From: an uncultured Methanobrevibacter sp. | GTDB taxonomy: Archaea; Methanobacteriota; Methanobacteria; Methanobacteriales; Methanobacteriaceae | Reading direction: 5' to 3' | Assembly: GCF_937881195.1 (NCBI RefSeq) | Contig: NZ_CALGFC010000039.1 | Location: 27,339-91,338 of the forward strand | Length of the DNA stretch: 64,000 bases | Shown: positions 28,624 to 37,784 of the stretch, in pieces | Numbering within the stretch: the first letter of the stretch is position 1 | How the letters are laid out: each line of letters opens with the position of its first letter | Made by a program: the position numbers and the translations under genes | Notes under the pieces: generated by a model | Told to the model about the DNA's origin: nothing | Database searches by the model: none | What the model saw: only the letters and a program-made list of their open reading frames with translations

Positions 28624-29361
28624 TTATTTAAATATATCAATTATCATCTTAAATAAAATTTTAAGCCCTACCAATGCATTAGTCCCTTTTGCCTGAGTTT
28701 CAGGAGTATAAATAGTAGTAATAGTAACTTCCTCTAATTTAAGACGATTTTTTCTGATTTCTCTTATAAATTCTGAAGACACGCCATAACCTCTTGACAA
28801 TAAACTTAATTTAGGAATAATTTCTGCTTTAAAAGCTCTGAGACCAGATTGTGAATCTTTAACTTTAGTTTTGTAAAATACAAAAGTAATAAAATTCATA
28901 ATAGTATTAGCAAAATTTTTAGAGCTAGGCATATCTTCAAAAGGCCTTGATCCAATAACAACATCAGCTTTTCCATTTTTTAATGGTTCTGATACTTTAG
29001 CTATATCTTCAATAGCATGTTGACCATCAGCATCAAATGTAACAACAAATTTTGCACCATGTATCAATGCTCCAGTCATACCTGTTTTTAAGGCAGCTCC
29101 TAAGCCCCTATTTATAACATGTTGATATAAAAATATATTATTTGGATATTTAGATTTATAAGATTTAGCTATTTTAAAGGTATTATCTTTAGAACCATCA
29201 TCAACAAGAACAGCCATATATCCCAATTTTACAATTTCTTCTATAATTGGACCAACAGTTTTTTCTTCATTAAAAGCAGGAATTACTATAAATATCCCAT
29301 CAGTATATTTTTTGTTTAATTTAGTATTATAGTGATTAGAATCTGTGTTTTTATTTATCAT
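28624..29361 (-). CDS. Family 2 glycosyltransferase, dolichyl-phosphate mannosyltransferase-like
   Basis: A 245-residue soluble GT-A enzyme. Landmarks: IVIPAFNEEKTVGPIIEEI, VLVDDGSKDNT, INRGLGAALKTG, the DXD-type FDADGQH and KDSQSGLRAFKAEII. It lacks a C-terminal membrane domain. It likely transfers a sugar from a nucleotide donor to a polyprenyl phosphate for surface glycans or protein glycosylation. The next gene (DUF2304) is probably its membrane partner. Two 30-bp direct repeats lie shortly upstream (29414-29477). Confidence 0.9.
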   Translation of the reverse strand: MINKNTDSNHYNTKLNKKYTDGIFIVIPAFNEEKTVGPIIEEIVKLGYMAVLVDDGSKDNTFKIAKSYKSKYPNNIFLYQHVINRGLGAALKTGMTGALIHGAKFVVTFDADGQHAIEDIAKVSEPLKNGKADVVIGSRPFEDMPSSKNFANTIMNFITFVFYKTKVKDSQSGLRAFKAEIIPKLSLLSRGYGVSSEFIREIRKNRLKLEEVTITTIYTPETQAKGTNALVGLKILFKMIIDIFK

Positions 29362-29756
29362 GTTAGATATACCACTTTAGATATATAATTAGTTATAGTA
29401 GTTATGTTAGATACATTAGTTAATAGTTATATTAGATATATTATATGCATTAGTTAATAGTTATATTAGATATATTAGTTATATTAGCTAAAAAATTATA
29501 TGAAACCTCTTATTGACAAAAGTTATTAGTTAGATTTATTAATTTATTTTAATTTGTTTTGTTTAAATAATCAATAGAATTATTAGACATTTGTTTTACA
29601 GAGTGTTCACTTTATTATGTAATTTTATATAAATATTATTATATAAATACATTACTATTTTTAATATTCCCATAGACCAGTTTTTAACTTTAAATAAAAT
29701 TAACTTAAAATATGCTAAAATTTAGAAATTAAGATAAAATAAAATTTTAATTTTGA
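29362..29756. repeat. Intergenic interval with a 30-bp direct repeat, 34-bp period (29414-29477)
   Basis: CATTAGTTAATAGTTATATT plus AGATATATTA occurs at 29414 and again at 29448, upstream of the glycosyltransferase. The rest of the interval holds no gene. Confidence 0.75.
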
Positions 29757-30215
29757 TTATAAAGGACCTGCATCCTCTTTACCTTCTCTCATTCCCATTC
29801 CAGCTTCTTTTTGCATTTGTTTAGGAGTTAACATCATTTTTATTAAATTTTGAGCATGTTCCCTTGCCCTATTTTCGGCTAATTCTTTTAAAAGATTATC
29901 CTTCTCTTCTTCATCTTCATGGACAAAAACTTCTAAAATATGAGTATTTGTCATTAATTGTGCACTAATAAGGCCTGTAGAAGCTTCATGGGCACATGTC
30001 TTATCTTTCTCCATAGGACCTGGCATTCCAAGTGCCATAACAATTTCACAGCCTTCTTCTTCGATAAGTTTTTTAGAAGCCACAGGAAGATCCTTAATCC
30101 CAGGAACAGTTTTACGAACAATCTTTAAATCAGTTGCATTAGATCTTAACTCATCAATAGCTGCTCCGCCCATATCAAAACGGGCAAAAGTAGTATCACA
30201 AATACCAATTCGCAT
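29757..30215 (-). CDS. ribC: Riboflavin synthase, archaeal type RibC
   Basis: Dismutates two 6,7-dimethyl-8-ribityllumazines to riboflavin; the archaeal enzyme is a paralogue of lumazine synthase, not of bacterial RibE. Landmarks: RIGICDTTFARFDMG at the N-terminus, RKTVPGIKDLPVASKKLIEEEGCEIVMALGMPG and the catalytic region TCAHEASTGLISAQL. The 152 residues end in a Met/Gly-rich tail. It supplies flavin for FAD/F420 pathways. It is downstream of cbiO by 235 bp, probably a separate unit. Confidence 0.95.
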   Translation of the reverse strand: MRIGICDTTFARFDMGGAAIDELRSNATDLKIVRKTVPGIKDLPVASKKLIEEEGCEIVMALGMPGPMEKDKTCAHEASTGLISAQLMTNTHILEVFVHEDEEEKDNLLKELAENRAREHAQNLIKMMLTPKQMQKEAGMGMREGKEDAGPL

Positions 30216-30450
30216 TTATACACCTTTTAAAAATAATTATTTATAATTTTATTATAAATGAATTTTTATAATTACTATTAATATTATAATCATTTATTAT
30301 ATTAATTATTTAGTTATTAATTATTAGTATACTAGTTATTAACATATTAATTATTTTTTTATAAAATTAAAATATGTTAAAATTATTAATATTTAACTCT
30401 AATCTAATTATGAATATAACTATTACTATGTAACTTATTAATATTATAAA

Positions 30451-31293
30451 TTATTTTTCATTTAAGTAATTTAATAGTTCTTTACGTGCCTCACCAATAG
30501 TTAAAGGATAAGAATTAGAAATTTTAATATTGTCTTGCTTTTCTAGAACTTCTAAAAGATGAGCTACCCTAGGCAATCTCAAATCTGCATCTCTAATTAA
30601 TTCAATATCATCAAATACTTCATGAGGAGTTCCTTCTTTAATAATTTTACCCTCTTTAATAATATTAACCTTATCAGAATAAAGAGGGACTAAATCAACA
30701 TCATGAGTAGATATAATAATAGTCATACCTTGATTATTAAGTTCATATAATAATTTAAGCATTTTAGAAGCACCTTTAGGATCCAATCCTGAAGTTGGTT
30801 CATCTAAAACCATAATTTCAGGATTCATAGCTAATATACCAGCAATTGCAACCTTCTTTTTTTGCCCACCACTTAAATGATGTGGAGGTTTTTTCTCAAA
30901 GCCTTCCATCCCAACACGTTTAAGTGAATCTGTAACACGTATTTTTGTTTCTTCCTGAGAGAAGCCAATATTGAGTGGACCAAAAGCAACATCTTCCTCA
31001 ACAGTTGGTGCAAAAAGTTGGTCATCAGGATTTTGAAATACAATTCCCACTTTCTGTCTTGCTTTAAGCAAACCTTTTTTGTTATACTCTAATTTTTCAC
31101 CATCAATAAGTACTTCACCATTTTCTGGTTCAAAAATTCCATTAAAATGTAGAAAAAGTGTAGATTTTCCAGCACCATTTTTACCAAGTAATGAAACAAT
31201 CTGACCTTTTTCTACCTTGAAATTAATATTATCCAATGCTTTTGTACCATCAGAGTATAAATAAGTAATATTCTTAGCTTCTATAATATTCAT
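30451..31293 (-). CDS. cbiO: Cobalt/nickel ECF transporter ATP-binding protein CbiO
   Basis: ATPase of the energy-coupling-factor cobalt transporter. Walker A is LLGKNGAGKSTLF, the Q-loop is VFQNPDDQLF, the signature LSGGQKKKVAIAG, Walker B MVLDEPTSGLDP and the switch His is in ISTHDVDLV. At 280 residues it has normal length, with the short helical C-terminal extension of EcfA proteins. It is the last cbi gene of the locus (cbiM, cbiN, cbiQ, then a His-rich transporter, then cbiO). Confidence 0.94.
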   Translation of the reverse strand: MNIIEAKNITYLYSDGTKALDNINFKVEKGQIVSLLGKNGAGKSTLFLHFNGIFEPENGEVLIDGEKLEYNKKGLLKARQKVGIVFQNPDDQLFAPTVEEDVAFGPLNIGFSQEETKIRVTDSLKRVGMEGFEKKPPHHLSGGQKKKVAIAGILAMNPEIMVLDEPTSGLDPKGASKMLKLLYELNNQGMTIIISTHDVDLVPLYSDKVNIIKEGKIIKEGTPHEVFDDIELIRDADLRLPRVAHLLEVLEKQDNIKISNSYPLTIGEARKELLNYLNEK

Positions 31294-31475
31294 TAGTCCA
31301 CCTATTAATTGTTATAAATTATGTTTTATTTACATATATAATTATTTAAAATTAAAATTTAAAACATTATTCTTCAAATTTATGATTAATATTTAAAGAA
31401 TTAATAATAATGAGTCTATTAACAATAATACCCTTATTATTATAATATTTTTTAATATTAATAAAATTACTAATT

Positions 31476-32711
31476 TTAATGAGTGTGTTTATGATGTAAA
31501 TCTGGAAAATGATTGTGTTTATGATATTTTTCATTATGATGATGCATATGACTATGTTTTTTATTTTTAGATTTATCACAACACTCAGGGTTATCAATAT
31601 TATGATTGTGATTATGATGATTATCATCATGAGAATGAAGATGAATATGCTCAATTTTTTTATGAGAATGATAATGATTATGAACCAAATTATTCGTAAT
31701 TAATACTGCAATAATTAATAATAAACTAGCTATAATCAAATTTAATGTTATTGGTTCACCAATAAATAGAGAAAATAAAATACCCCAAAATGGTGCAGTT
31801 GAAAATAAAATTTGGCTTCTAGTAGCCCCAAGATTCTGAGCAGAACTAATAAAAATAACAATGCTCAATCCATAGGATACTATCCCCAACACTATACCAA
31901 AAAATATTGATTCTATTGATAAAATCTGATGAGCTAAAAATAAGCCAATAGTTAAATTAATTCCTCCTCCAAAAATACCTTTAACAAATGTAATGAATTC
32001 TGGAGAAACTCCATCAACAATAGAAGTGAGTTGGTTATCTAAACCCCATGAAAAACAAGCTAAAATTATAAAAATTATAGAGAATAAGTTTCCAAACGAA
32101 TTATTCCAAGAGACTACTAATCCTGCTGAAAATGTTAAAATCAATCCAATTACTGCAAATTTATCCAAATTATCTTTGAAAAAAATTACTCCTAAAATTG
32201 CTGTGGTTACAAGTTCCATATTTAGCCAAACTGCTGTTGAACTTGCACTATTATAAGAAAGACCCATCATTAAAAATAAAGGCCCTAATATCCCGCCAAA
32301 AATAACTATTAGTAATATTTTTAAAAAGTTTTTACCAAATCCAAGATTAAATAAATATTCTTTAATAATTTTTTCATTTATATTCTTATATTTATTCTTA
32401 TTATTCTTATTATCCTCATTATTCTCATTCTTATTATCTTTCTTATTATTTTTCTTATTATTCTTATTATCATTTTCATTATCAATCGCATTATTCTTAT
32501 TAATATCCCTTTTATTTATATTATAATTTAAATTATTATATAATTTCTTTATTATAGTAGGGACAATAACAGTCCCTGAACCTAAATATAATAAACCTGC
32601 TAATTGAAAGGAATTTAAATTAATTAAAAGAATTTTACTAAATGGTGTTGCAATACCAAATAACAAACCAGATAATAATCCTAAAAATATCCAATATCTA
32701 TTGAAATTCAA
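31476..32711 (-). CDS. EamA/DMT-family transporter with a histidine-rich C-terminal tail
   Basis: A 411-residue inner-membrane protein. About ten hydrophobic helices in two EamA-like halves span residues 8-345 (GLLSGLLFGIATPFSK opens the first; PFWGILFSLFIGEP closes the second). A Lys/Asn-rich cytosolic loop of about 70 residues separates helices 2 and 3. After residue 345 comes a tail with about 24 histidines and a Cys-Cys pair, which should bind Ni, Co or Zn. It is encoded between cbiQ and cbiO, so a role in cobalt/nickel handling is likely but inferred. TTG start four bases after GGTGA. Confidence 0.75.
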   Translation of the reverse strand: MNFNRYWIFLGLLSGLLFGIATPFSKILLINLNSFQLAGLLYLGSGTVIVPTIIKKLYNNLNYNINKRDINKNNAIDNENDNKNNKKNNKKDNKNENNEDNKNNKNKYKNINEKIIKEYLFNLGFGKNFLKILLIVIFGGILGPLFLMMGLSYNSASSTAVWLNMELVTTAILGVIFFKDNLDKFAVIGLILTFSAGLVVSWNNSFGNLFSIIFIILACFSWGLDNQLTSIVDGVSPEFITFVKGIFGGGINLTIGLFLAHQILSIESIFFGIVLGIVSYGLSIVIFISSAQNLGATRSQILFSTAPFWGILFSLFIGEPITLNLIIASLLLIIAVLITNNLVHNHYHSHKKIEHIHLHSHDDNHHNHNHNIDNPECCDKSKNKKHSHMHHHNEKYHKHNHFPDLHHKHTH

Positions 32712-32744
32712 ATTTTCACCAATATTTTACATTAAACCAAAATA

Positions 32745-32789
32745 AATTAAATAAATTAAATAGATTAAATAGATTAAATAGATTAAATA
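32745..32789. repeat. Five tandem 9-bp units upstream of the His-rich transporter
   Basis: AATTAAATA twice, then GATTAAATA three times, in the spacer between cbiQ and the transporter and close to the expected promoter. Confidence 0.85.
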
Positions 32790-33168
32790 AAAATAATTAA
32801 GAATATAACTAATTATCGGCTTATATATTATACATTAACTATTGAATAGATATATAAAACAATTAACTCCATAATTTATTATTATTTAGCAGTATTACTT
32901 TTTTTAAATTTTCTTATAAACTGTTATTACTTATATTTTATTAAAATATAATAAAGTATTTTAAATAAATAAAAAATAAAATTTTATTGATTTATAAAGT
33001 ATTTTGTATTTTTATAAAATATTGTTATTTAGATATTCTTTTATTTAATTGAATATATTATCAAATAATAAATAATCAATTAATATTTTAAATAATATTA
33101 AATAATATTAATTATTAGTAACATATCTTTAAAAAGCTTTTAAATCAAAATTAATTATCAGATATATA
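32790..33168. other. Non-coding A/T-rich interval within the cobalt locus
   Basis: About 380 bases after cbiQ with no gene. The gap suggests that the His-rich transporter and cbiO have their own promoter. Confidence 0.5.
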
Positions 33169-33843
33169 TTAAGGTTTATATTTAGGTAATTCTCCATTAT
33201 AACCTCTAGAATCTAAAGCATGTTGTAATTTTTCACCTTTATCTAAAGATTTAAAAAATAAATTGGATATCAAAAGACCTAAAGACCTGTAAGAATTTTT
33301 AAATCCATTATACCCCATTCTTGTTTTTTGAGCATTTGTCATTATTTTTATCTGATCTAAAAATACAAAAATAGATGTATACATCAATAAAGCAATCTCA
33401 ATAAATATTTTTGGGATTTTTATTTTGCCAAGATCGTTTAATATCTCAGCTATTGGTGTTGTTAAAGATAAAAGTCCAAGAGCAGAAAAACAAGCCAATG
33501 TTCTACAAAATGTGGTTATTGCAAGTGATAATGCATCTTCTCTTATAACAATACCAAAAATACCAGTATTAAATAATATCTGACCACTACCAAAAAAGAA
33601 TGCCATGAAAATACATGTTATTAAAGCAAAACCAAAAGGTATAGAAATGAATTTAATATAAAATTTAAAAGGAATTTTAGCCACTAAAAGTAAAAAAATT
33701 CCAATTACAAAAGTTATAAAAAGAGAAACAATTGGCATATTGACTACTAAAGCAAAAATCATTATGGAAATGGAAGCTATAAACTTATAGCTACTTTTAA
33801 CATTTCTCAAATTATTTTCATGTGCAATATAATCAATTTCCAA
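33169..33843 (-). CDS. cbiQ: Cobalt ECF transporter transmembrane protein CbiQ
   Basis: Energy-coupling transmembrane (T) component of the cobalt ECF transporter. Hydrophobic helices are spread over residues 20-110, 125-150 and 205-225 of the 224. The conserved Ala-Arg-Gly-type coupling motifs appear as NAQKTRMGYNGFKNSYRSLG and LQHALDSRGYNGE. TTG at 33843 (MEIDYIAHENN) is preferred because GTGGG lies eight bases upstream; a TTG at 33858 has no SD. A 17-bp repeat array directly precedes it. Confidence 0.92.
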   Translation of the reverse strand: MEIDYIAHENNLRNVKSSYKFIASISIMIFALVVNMPIVSLFITFVIGIFLLLVAKIPFKFYIKFISIPFGFALITCIFMAFFFGSGQILFNTGIFGIVIREDALSLAITTFCRTLACFSALGLLSLTTPIAEILNDLGKIKIPKIFIEIALLMYTSIFVFLDQIKIMTNAQKTRMGYNGFKNSYRSLGLLISNLFFKSLDKGEKLQHALDSRGYNGELPKYKP

Positions 33844-33856
33844 TTTAACAACCCAC

Positions 33857-33920
33857 AAAATAATTAAATAATTAAAATAATTAAATAATTAAAATAATTA
33901 AATAATTAAAATAATTATAT
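33857..33920. repeat. 17-bp tandem repeat (3 full copies plus 13 bp) between cbiN and cbiQ
   Basis: AAAATAATTAAATAATT at 33857, 33874 and 33891, with a partial copy from 33908. It occupies most of the cbiN-cbiQ spacer. Confidence 0.9.
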
Positions 33921-33974
33921 AATTTAATAGATTAATATTAATAATTATTATAATCAATAATAATTATTTTAATA

Positions 33975-34271
33975 TCATTCTTTCTCATATTTCGAAGTAC
34001 CTCTCCAGTAACCAATGAAATAACCAATAATTATTGCACCAATTGCAGCTTGAAGTGCAAATAACAAACTTTCTATCTCACCACTTGGAGGTTCCCAAAA
34101 GGAAGAAAACCATGGTTGATAACCGAGTTTTTCAATAACTTGACTAGCACCATCATCAGAACCGACAAAATAGCCTTGATCCTCCCCGAGGCCAGAATAC
34201 ATTACCATTGGAACTATAGCAATAATAGCTACAAGGATTAACAAAATTATATCTCTATTTCTAGTACTCAT
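33975..34271 (-). CDS. cbiN: Cobalt transport protein CbiN
   Basis: Accessory subunit that loads cobalt into CbiM. It has 98 residues: a first helix near residues 8-25 (IILLILVAIIAIVPMVMYSG), an external loop FVGSDDGASQVIEKLGYQPW, and a second helix (LFALQAAIGAIIIGYFIGYWRG). This is the standard CbiN layout. It lies 60 bp after cbiM. Confidence 0.95.
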   Translation of the reverse strand: MSTRNRDIILLILVAIIAIVPMVMYSGLGEDQGYFVGSDDGASQVIEKLGYQPWFSSFWEPPSGEIESLLFALQAAIGAIIIGYFIGYWRGTSKYEKE

Positions 34272-34331
34272 AATATCACTTCATTTAATTTAGCACTTTT
34301 AAATTTAGCTCCTTAAATTTAGCTATTATAT

Positions 34332-35018
34332 TTAACTATCTCCTGAAACTTTAGAGTTAGATTTAACTTTTAAAGCATTCAATTTTTCAAGTAATCTTGG
34401 TTTATATTTTGTTAGTTGATCCCAAATAACAACAGTCAATAATCCTTCAGCAATTGCTAATGGAACTTGAGTTATGGCAAAAATTCCGAAAAATGTAGTA
34501 AAAGCTGCTTGGAAAGTAGGCTCTGGAAAAGCCATAGCTAATTGGAATGAGGTTGTTATATAAGTAAAAAGATCTCCAAAAAATGCTGCGAAGAATATAG
34601 CTACCGCAGATGAGAAATTTGACTTCATAAAACCTTTATAAACCGTCCATGCTACAAGAGGCCCTATAATACCCATAGAAAATACATTTGCTCCAAGAGT
34701 AGTAAGACCACCATGGGCTAAAAGTATTGCCTGAAACAATAATACAATTGTAGCAAGAACTGCGGTTACAGCAGGTCCAAATATTGCTGCGCCTAAACCA
34801 TTACCAGTAGGATGTGAACAGCTACCAGTAACAGAAGGCATTTTTAATGACGAAAGTACAAACATAAAAGCACCACTAACCGCTAAAAGTGATTTAGATT
34901 CTGGTGTTTCATCAGTTACTTTTTTAATACGTATAATTCCATAAGCAATTACTGGAATTGAAAGTATATACCAAAAAGCACACCAAAGTGGTGGTAAAAA
35001 TCCTTCCATAATGTGCAT
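34332..35018 (-). CDS. cbiM: Cobalt transport substrate-binding membrane protein CbiM
   Basis: S component of the cobalt/nickel ECF transporter. The mature N-terminus MHIMEGFLPPLWC begins with Met-His, whose amino group and His2 coordinate the metal, so the start is well fixed. Other landmarks: SVTGSCSHPTGNGLGAAIFGP, LLAHGGLTTLGANVFSMGIIGP and FAAFFGDLFTYITTS. The 228 residues form about seven helices. It is the first gene of the cbi locus, preceded by a 590-bp A/T-rich spacer in which I see no cobalamin riboswitch. Confidence 0.95.
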   Translation of the reverse strand: MHIMEGFLPPLWCAFWYILSIPVIAYGIIRIKKVTDETPESKSLLAVSGAFMFVLSSLKMPSVTGSCSHPTGNGLGAAIFGPAVTAVLATIVLLFQAILLAHGGLTTLGANVFSMGIIGPLVAWTVYKGFMKSNFSSAVAIFFAAFFGDLFTYITTSFQLAMAFPEPTFQAAFTTFFGIFAITQVPLAIAEGLLTVVIWDQLTKYKPRLLEKLNALKVKSNSKVSGDS

Positions 35019-35605
<587 letters not shown>

Positions 35606-36253
35606 TCATTTCAAAGAATTCAAAATATTATCAACCGCTAATCTAGGATCTTCTGAATTGTAAATAGATCTTCCAATTATTAAAGCATCAGCATAATTCA
35701 AAGTATCTTTAGGATTCCCCCCTTGAGTACCAACACCAGGAGATATTATAAAAGAGTCTTTACCAACAATATTTCTAATTTCCGAAAGTCTATTAAGCCT
35801 TGTTGAAGGAGCAACATAATTTTTGATTCCCATTTCGATTCCCATCTTTGCTATATCATCAGCAACTTCTTGAAGAAACATTTCTGCTCCAGGATGCGAC
35901 ATCTCTGTCAAAAGAAAAATATCTTTACCATACCCACTAGCAACATCCAAACATGCATTAACACTATCTTTACCCACAAAACCATGGGTTATTAATGCAT
36001 CTGCTCCAGCATCAAAAGTTAAATCAGCAATTTTTGAATTAGTTTCAGGAATATCTGCTACTTTATAATCACAAATAACATTAAAATCAAAATTATCCTT
36101 AAAAATACCAATAGATTTGATTCCTTCAGCCAATGTCAATGGATATCCAATTTTAATTGTATCAATATAATCAGAAATTTCTTCAACAACTTTATAAGCT
36201 TCTAAAATATCCATTAAATCCATAGCTAAAATTATATTATTTTTAACATTCAT
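35606..36253 (-). CDS. pyrF: Orotidine-5'-phosphate decarboxylase
   Basis: Last step of UMP synthesis. The catalytic DxKxxD is seen in CDYKVADIPETNSK; ILAMDLMD at the start and SPGVGTQGGNPKD plus ALIIGRSIYNSEDP at the end form the phosphate-binding loops. ATG at 36253 is six bases after GGATG and gives 215 residues; the ATG at 36262 overlaps that SD. Confidence 0.95.
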   Translation of the reverse strand: MNVKNNIILAMDLMDILEAYKVVEEISDYIDTIKIGYPLTLAEGIKSIGIFKDNFDFNVICDYKVADIPETNSKIADLTFDAGADALITHGFVGKDSVNACLDVASGYGKDIFLLTEMSHPGAEMFLQEVADDIAKMGIEMGIKNYVAPSTRLNRLSEIRNIVGKDSFIISPGVGTQGGNPKDTLNYADALIIGRSIYNSEDPRLAVDNILNSLK

Positions 36254-36285
36254 AAAAAACATCCATTATTGTATTCATATTTGAT

Positions 36286-36412
36286 ATAATATTATAGTCG
36301 ATATAATTATTAAGCATATATAAAATTATAGTTGATATAAAATTATAATCGATATATATTAAGTAGATATAAAATTATATTCTATATAATATTATATTTG
36401 ATATAAAATTAC
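36286..36412. repeat. Degenerate repeats of GATATAAAATTATA between hisG and pyrF
   Basis: Five to six imperfect copies spaced about 20-25 bp. Confidence 0.5.
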
Positions 36413-36431
36413 TCAAATTATAATTTAATAA

Positions 36432-37415
36432 TTATTTAACATATTGTTTAACATCATTCCTAACAATTGAAGATGCATTATAATCTTTTATCCCATTTAA
36501 CATTTCAGGAAACTTATTTTTTTCAATTAGGACATTAATTTGAGAAAATTTGCTTCCAGTATTAATTGTAGGTTCATCAGAACAATAATTGTTATTTACT
36601 AAAAAATCACTTACAGCTAAAGCCATATCATTGTTAACATTAAATTTAACATCAAAATATTTTCTAGCAGTTGTTGCACCATAAAGTTGTTCAAAAATCA
36701 TTTTAGCTTTTTCTAACTTTTCACCAACACAATTAGAACCTGCATAAAGGCCTGCAGAAGAATGCATAATTGTTTCAAGCTCAACTAAACCTGCTTTCTT
36801 TAGACTACTCCCAGTTTGAGTATTATCTACTATGAAATCCGCGCCTTTAGCAATATAAACTTCAGTTGCTCCATCAGAATTGATTATTTGGACCATGTCA
36901 TTTTCACCATCAACTAAACCTCTAACTTGAACCAAAGGAACAGAATCCCCAAATAATTCCTTATAACCATCATTTTCCATGATATGTTTACGAGTAAGAT
37001 TTGGATATTCAGTAAAACATAAAATTGGAGTATTTCTATCTTTATTAAGTCTAAAGAATTCACTCAAAGAAAAATAAGGAGAATCTGCAGGTACAGCAAC
37101 TATAAGACGAGTTTGACCATAATCAAGATCCCCTATTTTTGTTATTCCTCCTTCATGAGAAACAGATTCTTCTTTGACCCAATCTTCACCAACAATAGCA
37201 ATATCAACCATTCCTCTATTAAGTTCAACTGGTGTACTTTGAGGACGAGTTAAAAATGCCTTAATTTCATCATCATTGATAATATTAATCTCATAAGATT
37301 CATTACCTGGTTCATATCCTCGAACTTCATACCCAGCATCTTTAAAAAGTTGATAGGTATTTCCTCTATTTACATTATTTAAACTTCCTTTAGGAAGTCC
37401 TATTATAATCTCCAT
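36432..37415 (-). CDS. hisG: ATP phosphoribosyltransferase HisG
   Basis: First step of histidine synthesis: condensation of ATP with PRPP. The start IIIGLPKGSLNN, the PRPP-side VDIAIVGEDWV and the signature FIVDNTQTGSSLKKAGL are family landmarks. At 327 residues it is longer than the short HisG type (~210) and slightly longer than the usual long form (~290); a C-terminal region after residue 235 would hold the regulatory domain for histidine feedback. It is unlinked to hisI-hisS. Confidence 0.9.
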   Translation of the reverse strand: MEIIIGLPKGSLNNVNRGNTYQLFKDAGYEVRGYEPGNESYEINIINDDEIKAFLTRPQSTPVELNRGMVDIAIVGEDWVKEESVSHEGGITKIGDLDYGQTRLIVAVPADSPYFSLSEFFRLNKDRNTPILCFTEYPNLTRKHIMENDGYKELFGDSVPLVQVRGLVDGENDMVQIINSDGATEVYIAKGADFIVDNTQTGSSLKKAGLVELETIMHSSAGLYAGSNCVGEKLEKAKMIFEQLYGATTARKYFDVKFNVNNDMALAVSDFLVNNNYCSDEPTINTGSKFSQINVLIEKNKFPEMLNGIKDYNASSIVRNDVKQYVK

Positions 37416-37784
37416 AAAATCTACCCAAATTTCTAAAAAAATTAATTAATAAGCTAATATTTAATATAAAATATCTAATACAAATCTAATAAAAATTAAA
37501 TTGAATATAAATTATATTTTATAAAGTATATAAATTTTTATAAATAAAAACCATCTCAAAAAAAATGATTTTAAAAAATATTAAAAAAAAGTAATTTATA
37601 GATAAATTTTATTTAAAAATATATTAAAAAAATATTATAAAAATATTATAAAAAATTAGATTTTTATAAAAAATAATAATATAATATAAAATAAAATAAA
37701 ATAAAAGTTTTAAAAAGCTCTATTTTTAAATTCTCAAATTTTCTATATTATATTTTTAAATTTTTTATATTTAAATTTTAAATT
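37416..37784. other. Non-coding A/T-rich interval
   Basis: Between the MFS gene end and hisG start; A-rich homopolymer tracts, nothing else recognised. Confidence 0.5.

Noticed and set aside
31367..31703. Met/Ile-rich open frames on both strands near the His-rich tail
   Set aside because: They are out-of-frame readings of the histidine codons (CAT/ATG) and adjacent A/T sequence.
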